From Aurantimonas coralicida_A (GTDB lineage Bacteria > Pseudomonadota > Alphaproteobacteria > Rhizobiales > Rhizobiaceae): 64,000 bases of DNA. Positions within the stretch are counted from its first letter, which is position 1. Every line of letters starts with the position of its first letter. The notes beneath the pieces are model-generated. The model saw only the letters and a program-made list of their open reading frames with translations. It was not told the DNA's origin and did not search any database. The translations under genes were made by a program, and so were the position numbers. Positions 42,129 through 51,694 of this stretch are shown piece after piece. The stretch is from the NCBI RefSeq assembly GCF_036016755.1, contig NZ_JAYXIH010000007.1:82942-146941 (forward strand), given 5' to 3'.

Positions 42129-42436
42129 AGGGCGTCGTTCGATCGGATCGCGTAACGGAAGGCGGGTTGGAGCAGATACCAGAACAAAATCAGAAGAAGA
42201 TGAACGAAGTCTCGACGCAGCCCTCAAAAATCGCGAAATTCGGTCGCGAGCCCAGCAGAACAAACGAGAAGCTGGCCCCGCAGCGCGCTTTCCGATCCAT
42301 CCCCATGGCACGCTTGGCCTGCTCCACGACGCCGCGCGGCGATCAAGCCGCCGAAACGTGCCGGCGGCATTAGGGCAATTTCAACGTGCGGCTGCGACAA
42401 TCGGATTCCTGCAATGCGCGGAGTGGTCCGGTCGGA
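42129..42436. other. divergent promoter region of the exopolysaccharide locus
   Basis: The region lies between divergent glycosyltransferase genes and must hold both promoters. I see no clear -35/-10 pair or operator repeat. Confidence 0.4.
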
Positions 42437-43681
42437 ATGCATCTTTTGTTCGTTTCGTCGCTCCTGCCCGACGACGCCCCATCGACCGGCTTCGAGATCG
42501 CGAACCGCGCCATCGTCGCGGCGTACCGCCATCATGGCGTGCGGCTGACTTTCGTCGGCTTCCGCCGGCCGGGGTCGCGGCCCGCCAGAGCGGACGAAAT
42601 ATGCCTCGGCGAACTGGCGATCGAGAATTCCGGGGCGTCGACGCTCCGCAAGGCGGCCTGGGTCGGCGCGGCGTTCGCTCGCAAGCTGCCGGTCGGAGCC
42701 GCGAAAGTGGCCGGGCTTAGCCGCGCCGAACTTCTTGGGCGTCTGGCCGAAGCGGGGCCGGTGGACGGATATGTTCTCAGTTCCGTGCAGATGCCGGCTG
42801 CCTATCCCTTCCTGGCGCGCCAAAAACCGTCGATCTTCATCGCCCACAACGTCGAACATCGCTCCGCCCGCGAAAACGCCCGCAACACTGGCGGTTTCCA
42901 CACCCGGCTGCTCTTTGGCCGCGAGGCGGCGCTGCTCGAGCGCGCCGAGGCAACGATCTGCCGGGACGCGGCGGTCGTCCATACGCTGAGCGAAGACGAC
43001 CGGGACGGGCTCGGCCTTGCCGGATCCGACAAATGCGTGCCGCTGGCGCTGACCGTCGGCCGCCCGAACGTCGCCGACAAGGGCGAACGGGCCCATGATG
43101 TCGGACTGATCGGCACCTGGAGCTGGGCGCCGAACCGGGTCGGCCTCGACTGGTTCGTCGACGAAGTCGTGCCGCTGCTTCCTTCCGATATGTCCATCGC
43201 AGTGGCCGGGCGCTTCGACGGCCCGCCACCCGCCGCCGCCGCCAATGTCACTTTTCTCGGCCGCGTCGAGGACGCCCAGCGGTTCGTCGGCGCCTCGCGC
43301 GTGCTCGCCCTGGCGACCAAGGGCGGCACCGGCGTTCAGTTGAAGACGATCGAAACCTTCGAGGAGGGGATGCCAGCGGTCGCAACGCCGCAAGCCCTGC
43401 GCGGCGTCGACAGTGTTCCCGCCAATGTGCGGGTCGCGGATGCGCCGCGGGACTTCGCCGACCGGATCATCGAACTCGTCGCCGCCGAAAGGGCCGGCCA
43501 ATCGCTTCGCCTCGACGGCGCCGCCTTCGCGCGCGCCCAGGGGGCCGCGCTCGACGCCGGCATCGCCGCGGGTCTGGATCGGTTCGCCACGGCCATCAAC
43601 ACGCCTCAGGCGCTGGTTGCACCGGTTGGCCCCGATGCAATCGTCCCGCCTCGGCTCGCCAACGGGCTCGCCAGACGATGA
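42437..43681 (+). CDS. family 4-like glycosyltransferase
   Basis: A 414-aa protein of the GT-B class. It starts HLLFVSSLLPDDAPSTGFE and has the acceptor-side string IFIAHNVEHRSA and a donor-side GLIGTWSWAPNRVGLDWFV then ATKGGTGVQLKTIE. The last is the usual sugar-nucleotide region of WsaF/GT4-type enzymes. ATG 42437 gives the proper N-terminal strand. It overlaps the next gene at its end. Confidence 0.85.
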   Translation: MHLLFVSSLLPDDAPSTGFEIANRAIVAAYRHHGVRLTFVGFRRPGSRPARADEICLGELAIENSGASTLRKAAWVGAAFARKLPVGAAKVAGLSRAELLGRLAEAGPVDGYVLSSVQMPAAYPFLARQKPSIFIAHNVEHRSARENARNTGGFHTRLLFGREAALLERAEATICRDAAVVHTLSEDDRDGLGLAGSDKCVPLALTVGRPNVADKGERAHDVGLIGTWSWAPNRVGLDWFVDEVVPLLPSDMSIAVAGRFDGPPPAAAANVTFLGRVEDAQRFVGASRVLALATKGGTGVQLKTIETFEEGMPAVATPQALRGVDSVPANVRVADAPRDFADRIIELVAAERAGQSLRLDGAAFARAQGAALDAGIAAGLDRFATAINTPQALVAPVGPDAIVPPRLANGLARR

Positions 43682-44475
43682 TGAAAGCGAGCGCCCTTTG
43701 GCCGGCGGGTTCCTCGCGAGGCGAAGCCGGCGCGAGCCGTGACATCGCCGGCATCGCGGTCACCGACCACTCGGGCGCGGCGGTCATCGCGGCGCTCGCC
43801 GACGCGCTCTCGTCCGGCCGGACCACGCGGATCGCCTTCCTCAACGCCCATTGCGTCAACATCGCCCGGCGGGACGCAGCCTACAAACGCGCTCTGGAGC
43901 GCTTTCTGGTGATCCCCGACGGGATCGGCGTCGATATCGCGGCGCGGATGCTCTACGGCAAACCGTTCACCGAGAACCTCAACGGCACCGATTTCCTGCC
44001 CCGCCTTCTCGCCTCGCTCGACGGCCGCCTGCGCGTCGCCCTGATTGGGGGCGCGCCGGGCGTCGCCGAGCGCGCGGCGACCCGGCTCGCGGTCGAGATC
44101 CCGGCGCATGATTATCTCGTGGTGTCGGACGGGTTCTTCGACCGCAAAGCTTGCGCTGGCGTCCTGGACCACCTCGCCTTGGCCAAGGCCGACATCGTTC
44201 TCGTCGCCATGGGCGTTCCCGCCCAGGAACTCTTCATCGCCGATCATCTGGGCGAGCGCTACGGCCGGCTCTTCGTCGGCGTCGGCGCGCTGTTCGACTT
44301 TCTCGCCGGCAATGTGGCCCGTGCGCCGCTCGCTATTCGGCGCCTGCGCATGGAATGGGCTTGGCGTCTGGCGCTGGAGCCCGGCAGGATGTGGCGCCGT
44401 TATATTCTCGGCAACCCGCTCTTCCTCTTTGGCATTCTGCGCGATCGGTTGCGGCGGGAGCGGGACGATGTCTGA
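43678..44475 (+). CDS. WecG/TagA/CpsF-family glycosyltransferase
   Basis: A 265-aa GT26 enzyme. Family strings are RIAFLNAHCVNIARRD, FLVIPDGIGVDIAAR, GTDFLPRLL, RVALIGGAPGVAERA and RLFVGVGALFDFLAG. WecG/TagA enzymes transfer an N-acetyl-mannosamine-type sugar early in polymer synthesis. The stop overlaps the next ATG. Confidence 0.92.
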   Translation: MMKASALWPAGSSRGEAGASRDIAGIAVTDHSGAAVIAALADALSSGRTTRIAFLNAHCVNIARRDAAYKRALERFLVIPDGIGVDIAARMLYGKPFTENLNGTDFLPRLLASLDGRLRVALIGGAPGVAERAATRLAVEIPAHDYLVVSDGFFDRKACAGVLDHLALAKADIVLVAMGVPAQELFIADHLGERYGRLFVGVGALFDFLAGNVARAPLAIRRLRMEWAWRLALEPGRMWRRYILGNPLFLFGILRDRLRRERDDV

Positions 44476-45391
44476 TGCCGCGCCACGGCAGGGCGCCGGG
44501 AAAGGGCGGCCCATGCGATCGGCGATCGTCACGTCGAGTTATCGCGGCGATTTCGAGCGATGCCGGTTGCTCTGCGAAAGCATCGATCGGCGCGTTGCCG
44601 GCTTTACGCGCCACCTGATCCTGGTCGAGGCCGGCGACATCGCGCTGTTCCGGCAACTCGCCGGGCCGAAGCGGGAGATCGTCGACGAGCGCGAGCTGCT
44701 GCCGCGTTGGTTGCGCCCGTTCCCGGACCCCTCGTCCTTCGGTCGCCGTCGGATTTGGCTCTCGGCCTACGGCCCACCTCTGCGCGGCTGGCATGTCCAG
44801 CAATTGCGGCGGCTGGCGATCGCGGCGGCGATCGAAGAAGAGGTGATGCTCTCCGTTGATTCCGACGTGGTCTTTCTGCGGGAGTTTGACGTTGGCAGCC
44901 TGTCGAGCGACGGCAAGGTTCGTTTCTTCCGTCGTAAGGGCGCGGTCGCGACCATCGATTCCGCCGCGCGCGACGAACACCGCGAATGGTCGCGACGGGC
45001 CGGCGAGTTGCTCGGCATTTCCACGCCACCTTGGACCGATACGGCCTACATCACCACGCTTTTGGCTTGGCGCACCGACACGGTTCGGGACTTGCGACGC
45101 CGCGTCGAAGCCCGGATGGGCAAGCCTTGGCTCGCGGCCATCGCGGCCTCGCGCAGCCTGTCGGAATGCACGATCTACGGGCGCTTCGTCGACGAGTGCG
45201 AAGATCGGCCCGATCGCCACGCGCCGAGCGACCTGGAGCTGTGCCAGGTCTACTGGAACGGCGCGGCCCTCGGCTCACGCGAACTGACGGATTTCGCCGC
45301 CGGGTTGGAGCCGCATCAGGTCGCGGCGGGCATCCAGTCCTTCACCGGCACCGATCCCGCCCTCATTCGCCGGGCTGCTGGGCTGGCGTGA
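44468..45391 (+). CDS. DUF6492-family protein, glycosyltransferase-like
   Basis: A 307-aa protein, overlapping the preceding gene; GGGAG precedes ATG 44468. It has an alpha/beta start (MRSAIVTSSYRGDFERCRLL), a DxD-like site (VMLSVDSDVVFLRE) and a C-terminal region with WTDTAYITTLLAWR. The fold suggests a GT-A enzyme of the DUF6492 group found in polysaccharide clusters. A start at 44513 is also possible. It converges on the flippase gene with 29 bp overlap. Confidence 0.75.
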   Translation: MSDAAPRQGAGKGRPMRSAIVTSSYRGDFERCRLLCESIDRRVAGFTRHLILVEAGDIALFRQLAGPKREIVDERELLPRWLRPFPDPSSFGRRRIWLSAYGPPLRGWHVQQLRRLAIAAAIEEEVMLSVDSDVVFLREFDVGSLSSDGKVRFFRRKGAVATIDSAARDEHREWSRRAGELLGISTPPWTDTAYITTLLAWRTDTVRDLRRRVEARMGKPWLAAIAASRSLSECTIYGRFVDECEDRPDRHAPSDLELCQVYWNGAALGSRELTDFAAGLEPHQVAAGIQSFTGTDPALIRRAAGLA

Positions 45392-46676
45392 GACGCCGCG
45401 CCGAGCGCGCGGCGGGTGGGGCGGTCCAGTCGAACGCCGCGTAGGTCGCGGCGGCGGACACGATCCAGAGCACCAGGAACAATCCGTTCAGGCCGAAAAT
45501 CCAGATCTCGGTCTGCGGCGCCGCGCGTAGCAGAACGATGAGAAGCGCCGCCTTGATGAGGCCGACGACCGCCAGGATCATCGCCCGTATCCCGGTCCTG
45601 CCACGGGCGTAGAGAAGCTCGCTCTCATATTCGACCAGATTGCGGAAGGCCGGCACGAACAGAGCGAGCAGCACCAAAGGAGCGGCCTCGGCGACATTCT
45701 TGCCGAGCGCCGTTGGAAAGACGTGCAAGACACCGCCGAGAAAGCCGAGGCCGGCGACGGAGACGGCCGCGACGGCGGCCTCGATGCCCCAACGGATTCG
45801 CCATTGTGTCAGCCACTCGGGCGTGCGCATCAGTTTCTGAACGATCATCGTGTTGAAGGAACGGATCGGCAGGGCGGTGAGATCGATGAGCCGCATCAAG
45901 ATCGCGTAGATGCCGGCCATCTGCGGCCCGCCGAGCGACAGGACCAGCAGCTTGTCGAGTTCGGACTGAAGATAGAAGATGATTTCGGCGCTGGCGACCG
46001 ACACGCTGTCCCGCCACCTGGCGAGATAGAGGGCCGGACGCAGGCGCAGGCGCTGCCGGGGATAATAGGCGATGACGGCGAAGCCCGCGGCGACGGCGTT
46101 CGCGCCGGCATAGGCGAGCGCCCATTGCACCAGCGAGCCGTCGCCGATCATCACGAAACCGACGGCGGCCACCGCCCGGATCGCCGAGCCGGCGATGACG
46201 ATGATCGCCCCGCGCATAAAGCGTCCGAGACCGTTGTTGACGATGACCACGACCTCGAGGGCGCGCCAGAACACGACCTCCGCCAGGACCACGGCGGCGA
46301 AGGCGCCGATGCTCATCTCGCCCTTGAAGAATGTGACATAGAAGCCGGCCGCCGCGATCGCGACCAACGGCAGCGACAGGATAAAGGCGACAATCAGTCC
46401 GGCGGTGTAGGTTCCCACCAATCGCCGACGGACCGTCGCAACGCGGTAAAGCGGCGAAACGAAGCCGAAGCCGGCGATGCGCGACAGAACGATTCCGGTT
46501 GCTGAAGCCGTGGCGAACAGGCCGAAATCGCCAACCGACAGCCCGTTGGCGATGGAGACGAAATAGGCGAGCGACAAGACGAGGCGCCCGGCCGATCCGC
46601 CGAGCAACGAGGCGTAGTCCCGCACGAGGTTTAGGTTGCCCTTAAGCCTTTCGATCCAGACTGCGAAACGTTGCAT
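45363..46676 (-). CDS. Wzx-type polysaccharide flippase
   Basis: A 437-aa membrane protein with about 12-14 hydrophobic helices, including GGSAGRLVLSLAYFVSIANG and LSVGDFGLFATASATGIVLS at the start. It is of the MOP superfamily and would move lipid-linked repeats across the inner membrane. ATG 46676 has AAGG about 9 nt upstream. It is transcribed divergently from the GH10 gene with only 28 bp between the starts. Confidence 0.85.
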   Translation of the reverse strand: MQRFAVWIERLKGNLNLVRDYASLLGGSAGRLVLSLAYFVSIANGLSVGDFGLFATASATGIVLSRIAGFGFVSPLYRVATVRRRLVGTYTAGLIVAFILSLPLVAIAAAGFYVTFFKGEMSIGAFAAVVLAEVVFWRALEVVVIVNNGLGRFMRGAIIVIAGSAIRAVAAVGFVMIGDGSLVQWALAYAGANAVAAGFAVIAYYPRQRLRLRPALYLARWRDSVSVASAEIIFYLQSELDKLLVLSLGGPQMAGIYAILMRLIDLTALPIRSFNTMIVQKLMRTPEWLTQWRIRWGIEAAVAAVSVAGLGFLGGVLHVFPTALGKNVAEAAPLVLLALFVPAFRNLVEYESELLYARGRTGIRAMILAVVGLIKAALLIVLLRAAPQTEIWIFGLNGLFLVLWIVSAAATYAAFDWTAPPAARSARRLTPAQQPGE

Positions 46677-46704
46677 GATCGACAACCTTGGAGCCGAGGG
46701 GCAG

Positions 46705-47877
46705 ATGACGATACTTCACCGCCGTCGAGCCGCAAAATCCGCTTTCGCCGTCCCGCAGCGGGACGCGGCGGATGGGTGTTTGTCCAACCTTTCCAATAGC
46801 GCGGGAACCTTAACGCGCCGTTCTCTGCTGGTCGCCGGCGCCGGACTGGCGCTGGCGCCGGGGACAGTCGCGCCCGCCCGGGCCGAGCGGCATGGGGCGC
46901 CCCGTTCCGGCCCGGTGCCCCTCGGTTGTGCAGTCCAGGCCGAGTATTTCGATGCCGATCCGGCCTACAGAGACGCCGCGGTCGAGTATTTCGACCTGAT
47001 CATGCCGATGAACGAACTGAAATTCGATCAAATCCGGCCGACCCGCGACAGCTGGAATTTCGAGCCCGCGGATCGGCTGGTGGAGTTTGCCCTTTCCCAC
47101 GGTCGCTCGACCCGCGGGACCTGCCATGTCTGGTGGAATTCGACGCCTGAATGGGTTGAGCAAATCGAGACGGCAAAGGAAGCGGAAGCGGCGCTCATCG
47201 AGCACATCGAACGGGTCGGCGATCGCTACAAGGGCAAGTTGACCGGCTGGGACGTCGTCAACGAGGTGATCTCGCACAATCCGATCAGCGAGGGTCCGCT
47301 GCGCCGGACCGCCTGGCTTAAAAAGCTCGGGCCGCAGCATATCCCCATCGCCTTCGAGGCGACGGCGCGGGCGGATCCCGGCGCGCGGCTGGTCATCAAC
47401 GACTACGATCTCGAATTCGCCGGGCCGCGCTACGATGCCCGCCGTGAGGTGATGCTGACGATCGTGCGCCAGCTCCAGGACCGCAACGTGGCGGTTACCG
47501 GTGTCGGCATCCAGGGGCATCTTTACGCCGACCGGACGATCGACAAGGACGCGCTGGAAGAGTTCCATCGCACGCTCGACGGCTTGGGGGTCGGCCTCTT
47601 GGTGACCGAACTGGATGTGATCGACTGGGAGAGCGTGCCCGGTGCCGAGCCCCAGGATGCGACGGCGCAACGCCTGGTGACCGATCTCCTCGATGGAGTC
47701 TTTGCCTTCAAGGCGCCGGAATCAGTGATCGTCTGGGGTGTCAGCGACCGCTATAGCTGGGTTTCGGATGTGCTTCCTCGCCCGGACGGGCATCCAAGCC
47801 GCCCGTTGCCACTCGACCGGGATATGGCTCCGAAGCGCTGGATGACGCTCTTGCGGCAGCGTTTGAGATCGAGCTGA
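46705..47877 (+). CDS. GH10 endo-1,4-beta-xylanase-like hydrolase, exported
   Basis: A 390-aa protein with a twin-arginine-type signal (TLTRRSLLVAGAG, residues 35-47). The GH10 barrel is complete: acid/base Glu187 in GWDVVNEV and nucleophile Glu302 in VTELDV, with HVWWNSTPEW and GVGIQGHLY around. In an exopolysaccharide locus it more likely trims the polymer than degrades plant xylan; this is inference. Confidence 0.9.
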   Translation: MTILHRRRAAKSAFAVPQRDAADGCLSNLSNSAGTLTRRSLLVAGAGLALAPGTVAPARAERHGAPRSGPVPLGCAVQAEYFDADPAYRDAAVEYFDLIMPMNELKFDQIRPTRDSWNFEPADRLVEFALSHGRSTRGTCHVWWNSTPEWVEQIETAKEAEAALIEHIERVGDRYKGKLTGWDVVNEVISHNPISEGPLRRTAWLKKLGPQHIPIAFEATARADPGARLVINDYDLEFAGPRYDARREVMLTIVRQLQDRNVAVTGVGIQGHLYADRTIDKDALEEFHRTLDGLGVGLLVTELDVIDWESVPGAEPQDATAQRLVTDLLDGVFAFKAPESVIVWGVSDRYSWVSDVLPRPDGHPSRPLPLDRDMAPKRWMTLLRQRLRSS

Positions 47878-47993
47878 CTTTGCGTAAGGGGCCGTTATCG
47901 TCCCCGCGTTAACTGTTTCTTGAGCATGAAACCGCATTTTCGACGGATCAGGGCCCGCGACAGACGTCCGGCTCCGGCAATTCGGTGACGCCC

Positions 47994-50051
47994 ATGTTCT
48001 CGACATCTTCAGCGACAAATCCGACGGCAAGCACCCGGTCGCGCTCGCATGTCACGGTCGTCGAGCGTTCCGGACAGGCTTCGCTGATCGACCCCATCTA
48101 CATCTTCCGCCATGTCTGGTCGTCCAAGCCGCTAATCGTCCTCACAACGTTTCTCGGCATCGCGCTCGCCATTCTACTGGCTCTATCGACACCGAAACTC
48201 TACACCGCCGACACCCAGATCCTGGTCGACCCGCGCGACATCAAGGTGGTGCAGAACGAAGTCACCCCGAACGGGCTGCCCAACGAGGCAACCTTGGCGC
48301 TGATCGAAAGCCAGATCGCGGTCGTCTACTCGAACAACGTCCTGAACCGGGTGATCGACGAGGCCGGCCTCGAAAGCGACCCCGAATTCAACGGGACGGC
48401 AGAAACGTTTTTCGGCTCGATCTTTCCGAACCTGGCGTCCTTCCTCCGTGAGGACGACGCTCAGAGCGGGCGGCAACGGCTCGTGACCGTGAAGAACCTT
48501 CGCAAGGCGATGACCGTCACCCGCGACGCCAAGAGCTTCATCATCAATCTTTCGGTCGAGACGAGGGACCCGGAAAAATCCGCCGAGCTCTCCCGTCTGA
48601 TCGGCGTCACATTCATCGACCAGCTCGGGCGCGTGCAGTCGCAGACGGCGCGGCGCGCCAGCGACGCGCTCTCCGCGCGTCTGGCCGAACTGCGCCAAAC
48701 CGTCGCTGAAGCGGAGCGGGCCGTCGAGGAATACAAGACTCGGAACAGGCTCGTCGGCGTCGGCGGACGGCTCGTCGACGACGATTACATCCTGCGCACC
48801 AACGACCAGCTTGCTCGTACGCGCGGCGAACTGGCGGCGTTGCGGGTGCGCGCCGAGCAGATGAAAAACGTCGGGATCGACGATGTCGTCAAAGGCTCCT
48901 TTCCCGAGGAGTTGACGTCGGAGGCGCTGACCCGGCTGCGCAATACCTATTCCGAACTCGCCCAGCAGGCCGCCGTCCTCAGCACCACGCTCGGGCCTCG
49001 TCATCCGCAACGCATGGCCAGCCAGGAGGCGTTGGCCTCGGCGAGGAACGCCATCCGTGCCGAGCTCAACCGTATCGTCGCGGCGGCGCAGACGGATCTG
49101 GCCCGCGCAGAGCGCACCGACCGCGATCTGAGCACGCAGATCACCGCATTGAAAACCAAGCAGCTGGAGACCAGCGAATCCTTCGTCAAGCTGCGCGAAC
49201 TGGAGCGCGAGGTCGAGGCATCGCGCGCGGTTTACGAAGCGTTCCTGCTTCGGGCGCGCGAAACCGGCGAGCAGGAAACCCTGAATACCGCCAATGTCCA
49301 TGTCATCTCCGAGGCGACACCGCCGCTGGAGCCGTCGAGCTTGTCCCGGCGGACGATGGTCCTTCTTGGCGCGATCCTCGGCTTTCTCGTCGGAATCGGT
49401 ATCGCCGTCCTCCGCGGCGCGGTGCGGTTCTTCCAGGAAGTGCGGCCGCTCGATCGTGTCGCCTGGGACGGCGCTGGCGTCCCTCTCGGTTTCGAGGCAG
49501 CCGGCTATCGCGGGCGCTCGCCCTATTCCCCCGGATATTATCCGTCTGCCGGCTTCTATTCCGCTGCTCCCGTCGGCATGGGCGAGGCGCGACAGGCTGA
49601 CCGCGACGACGCCGCCGTTGTTGGCGGGGTGGGTCTCGCTGACGCAGCCGGGATCCGTCCGGCGGTCTACGCCGAGACGGGGGATCTCCGGCGTCCGGTT
49701 GACGAGGCCGGTGAACCGAACCGGGACCAGCACGAATCCGACCAGCCGGCCGAAATGGGCCCGCTCGAGGAGGAGCGCGTGGTCCGCGAAGAGGACATGG
49801 ATCAGCAACCTGCGGGCGACGCTCCGGCTTCGCCCGACGCGGCGGCGGAGCCCGCCCCCGTCGACGGTCAACCGCAGACGCGCGAAGAATTGCGCGACGG
49901 CATCCGTGCGATCGCCGCCGAGCGTCCCGAAATCGGCGATCAGGATAATCTCGCCGCAACGGATGACGCGGAGGTCGAGCGTCTCCAGTTCGACATCGCC
50001 GCCGTCAAGCGGCACATCGCCGAAATCCGCGAACGGCGTCAGGTCCACTGA
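47994..50051 (+). CDS. Wzc/GumC-type polysaccharide chain-length protein without kinase
   Basis: A 685-aa inner-membrane protein. The Wzz domain starts SLIDPIYIFRHVWSSKPLIV and has a first helix (ILAILLALS-like region), a long periplasmic coiled coil (about 190-420) and a second helix (RTMVLLGAILGFLVGIGIAV, about 440-465). The PxxP-type segment TPPLEPSSLSRR precedes it. No tyrosine kinase domain follows; the last about 200 residues are acidic, disordered and end in a short coil (DIAAVKRHIAEIRERR). GTG 47985 is an alternative start. Confidence 0.85.
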   Translation: MFSTSSATNPTASTRSRSHVTVVERSGQASLIDPIYIFRHVWSSKPLIVLTTFLGIALAILLALSTPKLYTADTQILVDPRDIKVVQNEVTPNGLPNEATLALIESQIAVVYSNNVLNRVIDEAGLESDPEFNGTAETFFGSIFPNLASFLREDDAQSGRQRLVTVKNLRKAMTVTRDAKSFIINLSVETRDPEKSAELSRLIGVTFIDQLGRVQSQTARRASDALSARLAELRQTVAEAERAVEEYKTRNRLVGVGGRLVDDDYILRTNDQLARTRGELAALRVRAEQMKNVGIDDVVKGSFPEELTSEALTRLRNTYSELAQQAAVLSTTLGPRHPQRMASQEALASARNAIRAELNRIVAAAQTDLARAERTDRDLSTQITALKTKQLETSESFVKLRELEREVEASRAVYEAFLLRARETGEQETLNTANVHVISEATPPLEPSSLSRRTMVLLGAILGFLVGIGIAVLRGAVRFFQEVRPLDRVAWDGAGVPLGFEAAGYRGRSPYSPGYYPSAGFYSAAPVGMGEARQADRDDAAVVGGVGLADAAGIRPAVYAETGDLRRPVDEAGEPNRDQHESDQPAEMGPLEEERVVREEDMDQQPAGDAPASPDAAAEPAPVDGQPQTREELRDGIRAIAAERPEIGDQDNLAATDDAEVERLQFDIAAVKRHIAEIRERRQVH

Positions 50052-50303
50052 GACGACGACCCCGTCCGACCTCCCGAGGCCGCGGGCGCGAACGCTCGCG
50101 AATTGATCCTTCCCAAGTCCGATCGCGGCTTTCACGCGCCGAAACGCGGAACGTGTCCATGTGCCGTGTTGCGATCGCCGATGCCCTTGCGTTTCCTCTC
50201 AGTCGGGATAGCTTCGAAAGAAGGGCATCCGACCGTGGGAGTGGCCGGATGCAGGGCACCGACGATCGGCGCGCCCGATCGGGACATCAGGGAGGATTTT
50301 TCC

Positions 50304-51566
50304 ATGACGCTTTCGCGGTTGGTTCTGGCGTTTGCCGCTTCGACCCTTTTCACCGGCGGCGCGTTCGCGGCCGAGCTGTCACTGGTCTCCGGCTCTGTCG
50401 GCAAGGACATCGAGGAATTGCGGGGGCAGCTCGACGATTTCGAGAAGGAATCCGGCCACACGGTCAAGATCGTCGAAATGCCGGCGTCGACCACCGACCA
50501 GTTCGGGCAGTATCGCCTGTGGCTGTCGGCCGGCAATGAGGACATCGACGTCTACCGGACCGACGTGATCTGGGCGCCGCAACTGGCCGGCAGTCTCGTC
50601 GACCTGACCGAGGCCGCCAAGGACATTGTCGGTCAGCATTTCCCCTCGATGATCGAATCCCAGACCGTCGACGGCAAGCTCGTCGCCCTGCCCATGTATA
50701 CGGACGCACCAGCGCTCTACTACCGCACCGACCTGTTGGAGAAATATGGCAAGGAGCCGCCCAAGACCTGGTCGGAACTGGAGGCCACCGCCAAGGAGAT
50801 CCAGGAAAAGGAGCGCGAGGCCGGCAACGGCCAGATGAACGGTTTCGTGTTCCAGGGCGCGCCCTATGAGGGGCTGACCTGCGACGGGCTGGAATGGGTG
50901 GCGAGCAACGGGGGCGGCCAGATCGTCGCGCCGGACGGCGAGATCACCATCAACAATCCGAAGGCCGCCGCCGCGCTCGAAAGGGCCAAGGGCTGGGTCG
51001 GCACGATCGCCCCCGATGGCGTCCTCGCCTACAAGGAAGAGGAGTCGCGCGGCGTCTGGCAGACCGGCAATGCCGTGTTCATGCGCAACTGGCCCTATGC
51101 CTACGCGCTGTCGAACGGCGACGACTCCGCGGTCGCCGGCAAGTTCGACGTGGTGCCGCTACCGGCCTCGGAAGGTGGTTCGTCGGCGGCCTGTCTCGGC
51201 GGCTGGAACCTGGCGGTCTCCAAATATTCGCAGAACCAGGAGGCGGCGATCGATCTCGTCAAGTTCCTGAGTTCGGAAAAGGCGCAGAAGCAGCGTGCCG
51301 TCAATCAGTCGCGGTTGCCGACGATCCCGACGCTCTACGACGATGCGGAGATCGCCGAGAAGCAGCCGATCGTCACAGAATGGAAGGAAGTCGTGACCAA
51401 CGCGGTGCCGCGTCCCTCGGCGCCGACCAAGCGCCAGTACAACGAGGTCTCGAAGGAGTTCTGGACGGCCGTCAACGAGACGATATCCGGTCGAGGCTCG
51501 GCCGCGGACAATCTCGATCAGCTCGAAAAGCGCCTGCGCCGGCTGAAGCGCAGCGCCTGGGAGTGA
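50304..51566 (+). CDS. sugar ABC transporter, binding protein (ThuE/alpha-glucoside type)
   Basis: A 420-aa periplasmic protein with a signal peptide (VLAFAASTLFTGGAFAAE) and GGGAGGA-like ribosome site 8-10 nt upstream. Its family strings are DFEKESGHTVKIVEMPASTT, DIDVYRTDVIWAPQLA, GFVFQGAPYEGLTCDGLEW and RPSAPTKRQYNEVSKEFW. The sequence is closer to trehalose/maltose-binding ThuE than to AglE, but the operon holds an alpha-glucosidase. The ligand is therefore probably an alpha-glucoside such as trehalose, maltose or sucrose. Confidence 0.9.
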   Translation: MTLSRLVLAFAASTLFTGGAFAAELSLVSGSVGKDIEELRGQLDDFEKESGHTVKIVEMPASTTDQFGQYRLWLSAGNEDIDVYRTDVIWAPQLAGSLVDLTEAAKDIVGQHFPSMIESQTVDGKLVALPMYTDAPALYYRTDLLEKYGKEPPKTWSELEATAKEIQEKEREAGNGQMNGFVFQGAPYEGLTCDGLEWVASNGGGQIVAPDGEITINNPKAAAALERAKGWVGTIAPDGVLAYKEEESRGVWQTGNAVFMRNWPYAYALSNGDDSAVAGKFDVVPLPASEGGSSAACLGGWNLAVSKYSQNQEAAIDLVKFLSSEKAQKQRAVNQSRLPTIPTLYDDAEIAEKQPIVTEWKEVVTNAVPRPSAPTKRQYNEVSKEFWTAVNETISGRGSAADNLDQLEKRLRRLKRSAWE

Positions 51567-51694
51567 GATTCCGCCCAAGCTGATTGGGCGGAGGAGGCTA
51601 GGGAGCGCCTTTTCCTGCGAACGCCATCCGGCGGGCATAGACCGCGAAGCGGCGGCCGGCGGACCAGATCGAAAGTCCATTGGGAGGGACGACG

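Noticed and set aside
48183..50135. A 650-aa minus-strand frame
   Set aside because: Antisense to the Wzc/GumC-like gene, which has the right domains.
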